Shown piece by piece: positions 33,238 through 45,243 of a stretch of 64,000 bases of DNA (the stretch's first letter is position 1; every line of letters starts with the position of its first letter). The notes below the pieces were generated by a model. It made no database searches and was not told where the DNA came from. It saw nothing but the letters and a program-made list of their open reading frames with translations. The translations under genes and the position numbers were made by a program. The DNA is from Cryptomeria japonica (lineage: Eukaryota > Streptophyta > Pinopsida > Cupressales > Cupressaceae), in contig NC_081410.1 in the NCBI RefSeq assembly GCF_030272615.1, forward strand, positions 187,946,119 to 188,010,118. The letters are read 5' to 3'.

Positions 33238-34771
33238 TGATAGTTCTGATACTTAATGTAAGTACAAATCCAATAGCCAACAAGATGAGAGGGGGGGTGC
33301 ATCATACAAACTTAATCTTCCCTAAAATCATCAGATTCAACCTTGGTAACATATACTTCAGTAATATAACTAAAACTGTTAAACATGCAAACTCAAAAGC
33401 ATATAAAACATTATAAACCTCATAACACCAGATTTAACGTGGAAACCCAAATAGGGAAAAACCACCCTGGGATTTCGGACCCACTAAGAAATATACTCTT
33501 CTAGAGTATGCTCGGTTAAAAGCAAATTCGGTTAAAGATTACAAACACATTGCTAGATGTGACCCGGTTAAGGGATTTCCCTTAGATCTGTTAGGATCTT
33601 CACCTTGTTAGAAGTGACCTTGTTAAAGGATTTCAAACACTCAATGAGAATGTCACCTTGCTAGAGGGTTTTACAAATAAGACTATTAAGTCCACTCGGT
33701 TAAGAGATTTTCTATCACTTTCACAAAATAACAGTAATAAAAATCTATCTGCAACTTCACATCTAAAATACTAAAGCAAATTCCTATTTGTTCAATACAA
33801 TCTAGATATAGAACTAATCTTGTCTATCTGCTAGGCTTCTATAATCTGTTATTCAAATAGGTCTTCAAGCTTCTGTTCTCAGTAATCACTATGTAGCATC
33901 CTTATGCATACACTTGCCCGCATACATTGTTTATCAACAGTTCCCTATTTATAAACAATTAGCTAACCGCTTAATCTCTTTGATCACATTTCCCATGATC
34001 AATCATAGCCATCAGATCTTCAATCTTGTCTAGGTTCAATGCATCTTTCGATCTGAAAACGTTTTACCCCGCCTAGGAACTTGCATATATCTCTTGGAAC
34101 TTATGCCAGGGTATTGCAGTTCAATCTGAGTTGTAGATCTTCATGCCGACTTTCCATTGCCTTAGATTCATCAACAAACTTCATGCACAACATACCAATC
34201 ATTTATTCAGTTCCAGCTCATCAGCTTCCTTCATTAAATAACGCATGTAAACATTTAATGCATTCTGTTATAGCTCGGTTACAATTTGGTAGCAACTCGG
34301 TTATAACTCAGTGAATACTAAACTTCACTCGGTAGACATACTGCCTTCATTAACCGATGCTGATAACCTTAGGGTTTACCAACTAGGTTCATTGCTTGGT
34401 AACATAGTATAGTATTAACCTTATAATCTACAACATATGTATGATGTTAAAACAATCTAAACATCATGATCTCATCATTGTCTGACTCGGTAATAGTTGC
34501 CCATTGAATACCTTATTTATCCCCTTATTCATCATATTCTTTCCTGTGTCTTTCACCGATATCTTTATACTCTTTAAATCATACTTCTCAAGATATGGCA
34601 ACATCTTACTGAATTAGAAAATCAATTTCTTGACATCAATGACAAAATAATAATATCAAGATAGTAAACATCCTTAATCAGTTATATCCATAATCATCAA
34701 CAACCTTCTCAATATCTTTATTGAAATGCCAACAATCTTTCATTGTTTGTTATAATGCAATATTGCCAACA
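33238..34771 (-). repeat. 3' LTR of element C (1534 bp)
   Basis: Minus strand opens TGTTGGCAATATTGC and ends TCAGAACTATCA. It carries CGGTTAA/TTGTTAAAGG iterations at 33520-33720, the AACGTGGAAACCCAAATAGG block at 33434, and a G-run at 33291. CTCGGTAA-type words are frequent near 34240-34500. Confidence 0.93.
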
Positions 34772-34784
34772 ATTTCCCCCTTTG
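34772..34784 (-). promoter_or_regulatory. Polypurine tract of element C
   Basis: Minus-strand CAAAGGGGGAAAT lies directly before the 3' LTR. Confidence 0.87.
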
Positions 34785-35205
34785 ACATTGATGGCAAAAC
34801 CAATTGATTTGACCTTAAAAGATTCGAATTGTTGTGATTTTGAAATGCTGAAATGCTCTCCCCCATACATTAGACTTCTCCTCTTGTCTTCAACCTTCTT
34901 TCCATTCTGTAATCTTCTCAGTTTTCTTTTAGTCTTCTCCCCCGATATTAGTCTTTTCCCCCTTTGACAACAATGCCAAAAGTAAAGAACTAAAACATAA
35001 TTTCTTTCTGTATGAAGTGATTTCCTGCTGATGTGTATCAATTGAGTGTCAGTTAGAGCATTTTGTCTTCAATTCATGTTCCCTATATTGTTTCCTATAA
35101 TATTTCCTGTACACCTTTAGAAAACATCCTAAAGTGTATAAATCAACATCGACTCCTAAAAGATATTCGATAGAGTCATCGGATTGATGCTTTCACTGAA
35201 TTCGA

Positions 35206-38200
35206 TCAGTGAGTAGAAGATAGGGGTAGGACCCCTAACTTACTTCTGAGATATTCAAAAGTGTCCCTTGGTAGTGGTTTGGTGAAGATATCTACTATTT
35301 GTTCCTTTGTGCTAACATACTCCAACACCACTTTCTTCTCTTGAGCTTCTTCTCTAAGATAATGATATTTGATAGAGATGTGCTTTGTCTTAGATTGCAT
35401 AACAGGATTTTGAAATGTTAATGACACTAGTATTCTCACAGAATATAGTTACTGGCTCGGTAACTTTCTCATTTATACCTTCCAACAATTGTTTGATCCA
35501 TGCAATGTTGGTACAATTCAATGCAGCAACAATGTATTCAGCTTCTGTTGTTGACTATGAAACACATCCTTGTTTCTTGCTAAGCCAACTCACTAGTCTT
35601 TCTCCTAAAAAGAAAGCTCCTCCACTTGTGCTTTTTCTGTCATTAATGTTGCCTACTCAATCAACATCAGTATAAACTTTTAAATCAAAATCATTTCCTT
35701 TCTGATATACTAAGCCATAATCCTTAGTGCCTTTCAAGTATCTAAAAATTCTTTTGATTGTTGTCATGCGTGTTTCCTTAGGATCTGTAGAGAATCTTGC
35801 AACTATACCTATTGCATGTGTTATGTCTGGTCTACTGTGAACAACATATTGTAGCTTTCCAATCATGGATCGGCAAAGTGTCTCATCAACGGATGCAGAT
35901 TCATCATTCTTTGATAATTTACAGTTGGTAGTCATAGGTGTACTTATTGGTTTTGAATCCTCCATTCCAAATTTCTTTAAGATTTCCTTTATGTACTTGG
36001 ATTGGGTAATGAAAATCTCATTTTTCATTTGCAATATCTATAAACCTATAAAATACTTTATCTCACCAATTAATGACATCTCAAATTCTTTGCTCATTTC
36101 ATTTCCAAAGTTCTTGCATAAAGAGTCATTTCCACAAAATATAATATCATCAACAAATATGGTTGAGATCAGTATTCCATTTTCATCATTCTTCATGTAC
36201 ATGTTGTTGTTCTCACTTGTCCTTATAAAGCCAATCTTAATTCAAATAAGAGTGGAATCTTTCATACCATGCTCTAGGTGCTTGTTTCAAACCATATAAA
36301 GCTTTGTTCAATTTACATACCTGATCTTTATTATTGTCTTCAACAAATCCTTTAGGTTGTTCAATAAAAACTTCTTCTTCTAATATTCCATTCAGAAATG
36401 TAGATTTGACATCCATTTGATATACTTTGAAGTTTTTGAAAGCAACATAGGCCAAAAATGTTCTTACTCCTTCAAGTCTAGCAATAGGTGCAAAAGTTTC
36501 ACCATAATCAATTCTTTCTTCTTGAGCATAACCTTTGCAAACTAGTCTTGCTTTGTTTCGAATGACTTCTCCTTTTTCATTTAGCTTGTTTCTGAAAATC
36601 CACTTTGTACCGATTACATTTTTGTCCTTTGATCTTGGGATTAGTGTCCATGTGTCATTCTTCTTGATTTGATCAATCTCTTCTGTCATAGCATTTATCC
36701 AATCTTCACTGTTAAATGCCTCTTTCACTATTCTCGGTTCAAATTCAGATATCAAACATGTGTTCTGTCTCAGTTTGTTCCTTGTCATCACTGGATCATC
36801 CTTATCTCCTATAATCTGACTTGGTGCATGATGTCTTTTGACATACTTGCCTAATACAGACTCGGTAGGCTCTGTATGATCTTCTTCATCACTCAGTAAC
36901 TAAATATTCTCTTCATTTTCTTCAACAGTCTTCTCAGTAAGACTTCTCGTTTGAACATAGACAAATTCATCATAGTCTTCTGGTTCCTTGGAATTTCCTT
37001 CATCATTTCTTTCTGCAAATTCATCAATTTTCACATTTGCACTTTCTACTATTTTGTTAGATGATTTGATCAGACATTTAAATGCTTTGCTTCTAGAAGA
37101 ATAACCTAGAAATGTTCCTTCTTCACTTTTCTGATCAAACTTGCCATTTCTATTATCTTTGTGAACATAGCATCTACTTCCAAAGATTTTAAAATAATTT
37201 ACATTAGGTTTCTTATCATACCAGATTTCATATGGTGTCTTCAAAGTACCTTTCTTCAATTGTACTCGGTTCAAGGTGTAAACTGATGTGCTTATTGCTT
37301 CTCTCCAAAATGTTTGTGGCACCTTCTTTTCAATCGTTAGTGTTCTAGCACAATCCACAATAGATCTGTTTCTTCTCTTAACTATTCCATTCTGTTGTGG
37401 AGTTCTCGGTGCAGAGACTTGTCTTTTAATACCATGATCATTGCAAAATAATTTGAATTCATCAAATGTGAACTCTCCTCCTCTATCTGATCTAAGACAT
37501 TTCAGTTGTCTTCCTGTTTCATTTTCAACTCTTGCCTCGTACCACTTAAATATTTGAAAAGCTTCTCATTTTTCTTTTAGAAACATTATTGACATCATCC
37601 TTGAATAGTCATCCACAAATAATATGAAATATTTATCACCATAATAACTTTGAACTTTCATAGGACCACAAAGATCAGTGTGTACTAGATCTAAAATTCC
37701 CTTAGAAGTGTAAGACTTACTTGTAAAGCTTGATCTTGTCATCTTACCCATCTAGCATCCTCAACACATAGCATTCTTAGGTTTTTCAAGACTCGGTAGA
37801 CCTCTTACTCGGTGCTTCTTGCTTATTTTGATCAGATTATCAAAATTCACATGACAAAACCTTTTGTGCCATAACCAGGTATCATCCATCTTTGCATACA
37901 AACACTTATTTCGAGTTGAGTCAAGGTGAAATGTGTTACCTTTTGTTTGTGTCCCGGTAGCAGCTAACTTTCCATTCTTTTCAAGAACTTTGACAATTCC
38001 TTTCTGAAATTCTATTCGGTAACCTGTGTTGTTTAGTTGTGCTACACTCAACAAATTATATTTCAAACCTTCAACCCAATAAACATCATTGCATCTTGCA
38101 TTATCAAGAAGTGTTATAGATCCTTTACCTCTCATCGGACATGGTGCATCATTACCAAATCTAACATAGCCTCCATCATAATCTTCTAATATAACAAACT

Positions 38201-39389
38201 TGTGTTTATCACCTGTCATATGATGTGAGCATCCACTATCTATGATCCAAGAATCATTAGTGTTTATGTGAGATATTAGGGATTTTTCTTTATACCTTTC
38301 TTCATCTGATCCATCTTTGATAGCCACATAAACTACTTCCTCTATATTTGTATCATCTGATTTATCATCATTGGATTCCTCATCAGCTATTAAGCATGTC
38401 TTTCTTTCTCTTCTTCTAAAGTCTCGGTGTCCTCTGTAATGATTATCTTTCTATCTGTCATCTCGGTAATCTCTCTTTTCAGTAAAATCTTTGTCAGGAC
38501 AGTTAGAAGCCATATGTCCTATCTTATCACAATTGAAACATTTCAAAGGTAGTTTTCCTTTATACTGACCTTTGCCTCTCGATAATCTTTTGGCTAATAG
38601 TGCTTCAAACTCTTCTTGCTTTCTGATTCCCTCATACAGTTTGTGTACTTCTTCCATGTTCTTATGAAATCTTTCACTTGCTCCACTGTGATCTCCTTTA
38701 GAGTACTTATACTTTCTTTCATTATAATAATTAGATTCATGAAGATGAAAAGAACTAAATGCAGATTCAACTTTATTTACCGAAGATCCACTGTTATCAA
38801 AATTACTTAACTCAAATGCATGTAGCTTACCAATAGTAGCATCTAAAGAAACTGACATATTAGGTACAAACCTCAATTCATTGATTGCAGAGACTCAGAT
38901 TGCATAAGCTGGTAGAAGGGTTCTTAACAACTTACTTGTTATATCCTTTTCTTCAATAGTTCCACCTGCTCCTTTAATTTGATTGACAATCTCCTTTAGT
39001 CTTGTACTGTACTGAGTTATGTTCTCACCTTCATTCATCCTCATAGATTCAAGTTGTCCTCTTAGACTATCTACTTTTGCTCTTTGAACATGTTCATCTC
39101 CTCCAAATACTGATATGAGCTTATCCCACATAGCCTTTGCATCATTGCAGCCTTCTAGATCATTAAACTCTGAATCGGTCAATGCAGATGTTATTTCAAT
39201 CATTGCTTGAATATGTTCTTGTTTTGCCTTTATCTCTTCCATAGTCAATGGATAGGTGCTCGGTGTAACAAAATCATTCTCCAGATAGTATACAACATAT
39301 TCTCCAACTCCTGATAGATGCAACTTCATCTTTTTCTGCCATGTAGAGAAACTTGACTTGTTCAGCTTCGGTGCATCCCTCTTATACAT
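35206..39389 (-). pseudogene. gag-pol of copia element C (broken)
   Basis: Gag starts MYKRDAPKLNKSSFSTWQKK and holds the CCHC knuckle CFNCDKIGHMASNC (about 38550-38505). Protease keeps its site WIIDSGCSHHMTGD (about 38255-38210). Then come the H2C2 domain (WLWHKRFCHVNF), integrase (HTDLCGP, FVDDYSRMM, RSDRGGEF), reverse transcriptase ([39 protein letters not shown] at about 36160) and RNase H (VYTDVD, ending IFTKPLPRDTFEYLR). In-frame stops occur near 38894 (AYAI*VSAI, CGA expected), 38452 (RDDR*KDNH) and in MC*GC*MGK near 37760, with frame changes around 36240 and 36030. The third residue of the integrase DDE triad is altered: NGIVKRRNRS at 37377-37379 has AAG where GAG (Glu) is usual. Protein order is that of Ty1/copia, integrase before RT. 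Confidence 0.93.
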
Positions 39390-39439
39390 CTTTGGATCTT
39401 TAACTCAAGTGCCTTTAAACTTTTCTTCCGAAGTCCAAA

Positions 39440-39451
39440 GCTCTGATACCA
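39440..39451 (-). promoter_or_regulatory. Primer-binding site of element C
   Basis: Minus-strand TGGTATCAGAGC, two bases inside the 5' LTR, is the standard plant copia site complementary to the 3' end of initiator Met-tRNA. Confidence 0.9.
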
Positions 39452-39453
39452 AT

Positions 39454-41010
39454 TGATAGTTCTGATACTTAATGTAAGTACATATTTAATAGCCAACAAG
39501 ATGAGGGGGGAGGTGAATCATACAAACTAAATCTTCCATAAAAACATCAGATTCAACCTCGGTAACATATACTTCAGTAATATAACTAAAATTGTTAAAC
39601 ATGCAAACTCAAAAGCATATAAAACATTATAAACCTCATAACACCAGATTTAACGTGGAAACCCAAATAGGGAAAAACCACTGTGAGATTTCGGACCCAC
39701 TAAGAAATATACTCTTCTAGAGTATGCTCGGTTAAAAGCAAATCTGGTTAAAGATTACAAACACATTGCTAGATGTGACCTGGTTAAGGGATTTCCCTCA
39801 GATCTATTAGGATCTTCACCTTGTTAGAAGTGACCTTGTTAAAGGATTTCAAACACTCAATGAGAATGTCACCTTGCTAGAGGGTTTTACAAATAAGACT
39901 GTTAAGTCCACTCGGTTAAGAGATTTTCTGTCACTTTCAAAAAATAACAGTAATAAAAATCTATCTGCAACTTCACATCTAAAATGCTAAAGCAGATTCC
40001 TATTTGTTCAATACAATCTAGACATAGAACTAATCTTGTCTATTTGTTGGGCTGCTATACTCTGTTATTCAAATAGGTCTTCAAGCTTCTGTTCTCGGTA
40101 ATCACTATATAGCATCCCTGTGCATACACTTGCCCACATACATTGTTTATCAACAGTTCCCTATTTATAAACAATTAGCTAACCACTTAATCTCCTTGAT
40201 CACATTTCCCATGATCAATCATAACCATCAGATCTTCAATCTTGTCCAGGTTCGATGCATCTTTCGATCTGAAAACATTTTACCCCGCCTAGGAAATTGC
40301 ATATATTTCTTGGAACTTGTGCTAGGGTATTGTGGTTCAATTTGAGTTGTAGATCTTCATGCCAACTTTCCATTGCCTTAGATTCATTAACAAACTTCAT
40401 GCACGACATACCAATCATTTAATCAATTCCAGCTCATCAGCTTCCTTCATTAAATAACACATGTAAACATTTAATGCATTCTGTTATAGCTCGGTTACAA
40501 CTCGGAAGCAACTTGGTTATAAGTTGGTGAATACTAAACTTCACTCGGTAGACATACTGCCTTCATTAACTAATAGAGATAACCTTAGGGTTTACCGACT
40601 AGGTTCCTTAGGGTTTACCGACTAGGTTCTTTGCTTGGTAACATAGTATAGTATTAACCTTACAATTTACAACATATGTATGATGTTAAAACAATCTAAA
40701 CATCATGATCTCATCATTGTCTGACTCGGTAATAGTTGCCCATTGAATAACTTATTCATCCCCTTATTCATCATATTCTTTCCTATGTCTTTTATTGACA
40801 TCTTTATACTCTTTAAATCATACTTCTCAAGATATGGCAACATCTTACTGAATTAGAAAATCAATTTCTTGACATCAATGAAAAAATAATAATATCAAGA
40901 TAGTAAACATCCTTAATCAGTTATATCCATAATCATCAACAACCTTTTCAATATCCTTATTGAAATGCCAACAATCTTTCATTGTCTGTTATAATGCAAT
41001 ATTGCCAACA
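39454..41010 (-). repeat. 5' LTR of element C (1557 bp)
   Basis: Nearly the same as 33238-34771. A 23-bp unit beginning CCTTAGGGTTTACCGACTAG occurs twice in tandem (40583-40605 and 40606-40628) but once in the other LTR. That accounts for the length difference and dates the duplication to after insertion. Confidence 0.93.
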
Positions 41011-43367
41011 TTGTTATGCTCATCCACCTTGACATTAGTGCTCTCCACAATTCTCTGCAATCTTTTGTTATAACATCTATATGTTTTGCTTTCATTAGAA
41101 TAATTAAGGAATATGCCTTCATCACATCTAGGATCAAATTTGTCAATGATATCATCTCTCCTGATATTACAATTACTACCAAAGATTATGAAATACTTGA
41201 CTGTAGGTGTGTTACCAAATCATAATTCATAAGGTGTCTTACCAGTTTCTCCTTTTATATGTACTCTGTTGAATGTATAAACCATTGTGCTTACTACCTC
41301 TCTCCAGTAGATATGAGGTAGACTAGCTTCCATTCTGCTGAGGTGTCCGGGGAGCAAAAAATTGTCTCCTTATAGCATGCTTCTCACAAAAGTTATTAAA
41401 CTCACCGGATGTGAATTCTCCACCATGATCTGACCTTAAACATTTAATCTTCAATCCTGTCTCAATTTTCACTTTAGCCCTAAATATTTTAAACTTTTCA
41501 AATGCCTCAGATTTTTCCCTTAGAAACGTAACCCACATTATTCTGGAATAATCATCAATGATTAACATAAATATCTATCACCTTGAAAACTTTTAACTTT
41601 AGTAGGGCCACACAAACCAGTATGAATAAGATCAATAACATCATTAGATTTATCTTGTATACTCCTAAAATAGGTTATGACCTGTTTACCCATTTGACAT
41701 TCTTTACATACTGGATTATAGGGCTTCACAATCTTAGGTATATCTCTAACTGCCTTAGTTGAACTGATCTTTACAATGCAATCAAAATTCACATGACATG
41801 GCCTCTTATGCCATAGCCAACTTTCATTAATTTGTGCAATCAAATATGTCTTCTCACCTAAATTCAAATGAAATACATTACCTTTTTTTTGTGTACTGGT
41901 TGCAATCTCCAAACTAGATCTATTAATGATTTTGCATTTTCCATCCTTGAACTGTAGTTGAAATCCCTTATCCACCAATTGTCCTACACTCAAAAGATTA
42001 TGTCTCAAACCTTCAACATAATAAACATTGTCAGTATTGTTCTTACCATCCAATGATATAGTTCCTTTTCCTTTGATCATACATGCTTTGTCATCTCCAA
42101 ATCTAACCAGACCGCCATCATATTCTTTCAAAGATAGAAACTTCCCTTTATCTCTAGTCATATGATGTGAACATCCATGGTCAATTACCCATTCATCCTT
42201 GTCTATAATTTTAGTAGCAAGTGCCTTCTCTTTAGGGACATTCTCTTCTAGTCCCAGAACATATTCCTTGATAGCCAGGTATACCCATTCCTTCCCATTT
42301 CGAGAACCACTAGTAGAGTCTTCTATCGGTTCATCATTGGAATCAATAATGCCTTCCTCATCCGCTATGTAGCATGACTTGTCTTTGTTTTTCCTATACT
42401 TATACTTGTTCTGATATCCATGGTTAGGCTTAAAAGATCTTCTAACTCTTTCCTCAAATCTTGAATTCCTTTCAGGACATCTAGATGCAAAATGACCCAT
42501 CTTATTACATGCAAAACATTTAAAAGGTGTTTTTCGTTCATACTTACTTCCTACCGGTCCTTTAGGTACTCTTCTAGCAAATAGGGCTTCAAGTTTCTCA
42601 AATTCTTCATCTTCTCTCTTCATATCATCTAATTCTTTTGCATATAAAGCTCTCCAATCTTGCTTACTGGTTGATGATGCAGATGCATGAAAAATAGATT
42701 CAGACTTCACAGCTCTAGAAGGTCTAAATTCTTCAAGCTCAAAAGAAGATAATTTCCCAACCAAAGTATCTCTATTGATAGATGTATTATCTATTATTCT
42801 CAATTTATTAATTGTAGTAGCCTTCATTTTGTAAGCCGATGGTAGGGCTCTCGGGACTTTAGAAACAATTTCATCATCACTTAGAGTTCCACCACAACAT
42901 TGAATTCCCATAATAATCTCATTTACCCTTTCCATGAATGTAGTAATCCTTTCATCTTCTTCCATCTTCAGGTTTTCATATCTCACCTAGTAACCATCAA
43001 TTTTAGCAATCTTCACTATAGGGTCACCTTCATTAAGAGTTTTCAACTTATCCCATATAGCCTTTCCAGATGATTTGTTAGTTAATCCCATTATTTGCTT
43101 ATCAGAAACTACACACAAGAGGGCTTCTCTTGCTCTACAATCATTCTCAATCTCCTTATCCAGGTTTTCTGAAGGAGGATTGCCAGATCCTAGATTATAA
43201 GGTGTAACACCATTCTGTGTGATCTCCCAAATCTCCTTTCCAAAACATCTCTGATGAGTTTCCATCTGAATCTTCCATACTGTGTAATTTGTTCCATCAA
43301 GCCTAGGAATATCTCTTTGAAAGATAGCTCCAGATGAACTAGATGAACTTGAACTATTAGTCACCAT
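41011..43367 (-). pseudogene. Element B gag, protease and integrase part (broken)
   Basis: Gag begins MVTNSSSSSSSSGAIFQRDI, a Ser-rich start, and runs in one frame to 41562 with a single TAG at 42989-42987 (IDGY*VRYEN, Gln fits). The knuckle is CFACNKMGHFASRC (about 42535-42490). The protease site reads WVIDHGCSHHM, His for the Ser of DSG. Then follow the H2C2 domain (WLWHKRPCHVNFDC ... VCKECQ) and integrase with HTGLCGP (Asp of the first acidic site replaced by Gly), IDDYSRIMWVTF after a one-base loss near 41566, and RSDHGGEF. At 41330 PQQNG runs straight into MEASLPHIYWREVV: about 17 residues including the catalytic Glu (usually in VERKNR) are deleted. The piece ends at VDEHN, where element C is inserted. 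Confidence 0.92.
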
Positions 43368-43410
43368 AGGATCTTCCTCAAGTGGTTAAGCTGTCTATAG
43401 AGAGGACCAA

Positions 43411-43423
43411 ATCTCTAATACCA
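43411..43423 (-). promoter_or_regulatory. Primer-binding site of element B
   Basis: Minus-strand TGGTATTAGAGAT, two bases inside the 5' LTR. It differs from TGGTATCAGAG by one C-to-T change. Confidence 0.87.
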
Positions 43424-43425
43424 AT

Positions 43426-44626
43426 TGTTAGACAGTTCAAATAACTGGAAGAAAACTAAGAGGGGGGGGGGGGGGGTGAATCAGTTGTCTTAGATTACCA
43501 TAACACTTAGCAATTAAAACTTTAATACTGGAATGTTTAAACTAAATACCAGAACAATAGTTGAACCAATTAAGCATAAACAATAATTAGAGAATAAATA
43601 CCATCCACATGACACCAAGATTTATACGTGGAAAACCCGATAAAGGGATAAACCATGGTGGGAAGCCTACCCACAGTTAGATAATAGTTTTGCAGTAAGT
43701 ATGTGAATTACAATTGAGGGGTCTACACTTGTAGGAAGGCCAATAGCCTAGAGTGCACTACTCATCATAAAAAGGAGTCTCACTGGCTACATACAAATCC
43801 AGACTACAATCCAGAGAAGTGATTGAATTGCAAAGATAGCATTTCCTATGCTTGAGTATAGATTTGGTTAAGCTCAATACTGGAGGACTAAATTCTAAAG
43901 CACATAAACCCAACTTGATCTCCAATGATCGACCATATCCTTTTCCTAAATGATATTACATTATTCGCACATTACATATCCTTATCCTTTATGGTTATCT
44001 ACAATGAGATCTTACAACATATATATATATACCCTCGAATATAAACAATCAAGTCGACCACTAGACTATAAATCAATTAGAAAATTACAAAACATGTTGG
44101 CCTAAGACCAAATAAATAATATCCAACACATAAGACATCTCGAAAACACATCGACAGGTCCAATCCACATGGTACATTGAGCTAGTCCATAACCTAGATC
44201 AACCAAGACCTAATATAGGTCCACACGATAAAGCATTGATCTCCATCTGCCAGGTCTCGAACATGATCACCAACAACATCCAAATACCATACCGAAAGTT
44301 GCACCGACACCGCTTATGTAATTCATCAAAGATCTTCAACAAAAGCTCTGCTGGTGAAACCCTCACCAGAATCGCAAGCCAAGCTTCCAAGTAAATAGGA
44401 TAACATCTGATCACCAGACCAAAACCAACTGATTGAATATGAAAATGAGTATCATGAACAAGCCAATTCCATAACCAAACCATACCAGAGCCTACCGGAT
44501 CATGTCGGATCCAAACCAACCAAAAACCACTCATCCTAATGGGACTAGAAGGGTGCCAGTAAAGCATCCAAATAACTAGTATTGATATCAATGCAACACA
44601 TAATCAATTCCACCAAATGGCCAACA
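43426..44626 (-). repeat. 5' LTR of element B (1201 bp)
   Basis: Same structure as 28596-29807. The G-run near 43460 is about 16 long against six in the partner, a homopolymer expansion. A TATATATATA tract near 44020 is also variable between the copies. Confidence 0.92.
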
Positions 44627-45243
44627 GAGAATGTAGTGAGAAGGGATTTAATCAACATGCGTCTTTCTTCAAAGTTATGCTTGTAGACTTTATAGAGAAA
44701 CTGGTAAGTTTCGTAATTATACAATCTTGTACATCTTAAAAATGTTTCAAATGATCTATTTATAATTTATAAAAATAATTTGTATTAAGTGTTATAATTT
44801 GTTTCTTGTATAACATTCATTCCATATAAAAAGGTTTCTTATTTTGGTCTTCATTTATATGCAAACATTGCTCTACGTAAGATTTTCTCTTAGGACATGA
44901 GGATGTCTGATGCATATGAAGTGGGATGTTGTATTTGTATATGGATGTGAATTGATTTAACTTTGTTATGATGATATACGATGTCCATGAACAAATTGGT
45001 TTAGTTATATTGATGATATACAATGTATCTGTACATGAGTACATTGGTGTAGTTGTATTTATAATGATGAAAAATTATGTTTGCATATTCATTCATGGAT
45101 GTCACATGCAAGAGTAATGGTAATTATGTGTATACAATACATGGAAATATTAATGATCATTATGTGTCTATAGTGTAATGCTTGCTTATCTATATTTTTT
45201 CATTGAATGAGTGTGATAATTTTTGCACCTATTGAAAAATAAA
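44627..45243. other. Spacer between element B and the 360-bp array
   Basis: AT-rich DNA. Around 44900-45060 the phrases GATGATATACRATGT and GTACATTGGTGTAGTTGTAT recur with variation, suggesting a degraded short repeat. There is no coding evidence. Confidence 0.45.

Larger units (their letters stand above)
33238..41010 (-). mobile_element. Ty1/copia retrotransposon C, complete, nested in element B
   Basis: It has two LTRs of 1534 bp (33238-34771) and 1557 bp (39454-41010), TG...CA ends, a primer-binding site and a purine tract. Gag, protease, integrase, reverse transcriptase and RNase H all run on the minus strand. It interrupts element B between VDEHN and NRSQIK of the integrase/RT linker. 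The target duplication is not perfect: CTATT on the left flank and TTGTT on the right. The LTRs are visibly alike; the whole length difference of 23 bp equals one extra 23-bp tandem copy in the right LTR. Coding sequence is nearly one frame with several stops, and the integrase catalytic Glu is Lys, so C is inactive. It is younger than B by position. Confidence 0.94.
28596..44626 (-). mobile_element. Ty1/copia retrotransposon B, host of two nested insertions
   Basis: Two LTRs (28596-29807 and 43426-44626) enclose a minus-strand copia element. Its body is split by an LTR-like insertion (about 31995-33187) and by complete element C (33238-41010). Without them B is about 7.1 kb, a normal size. 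Removing both insertions rejoins one reading frame through the integrase/RT linker (VDEHN joined to NRSQIKAYEKELVVEI and then SEPVAPL), which proves the nesting order. Primer-binding site and purine tract are in place. Flanks AAAAA and GAGAA do not form a clean TSD, so the outer flanks have changed or one end is off by a few bases. B is defective: a TAG in gag, a frameshift in integrase and loss of the catalytic Glu segment. Confidence 0.93.

Noticed and set aside
28596-44626. A perfect target duplication for element B
   Set aside because: The five bases outside the ends (AAAAA and GAGAA) differ at two positions; I do not claim a TSD.
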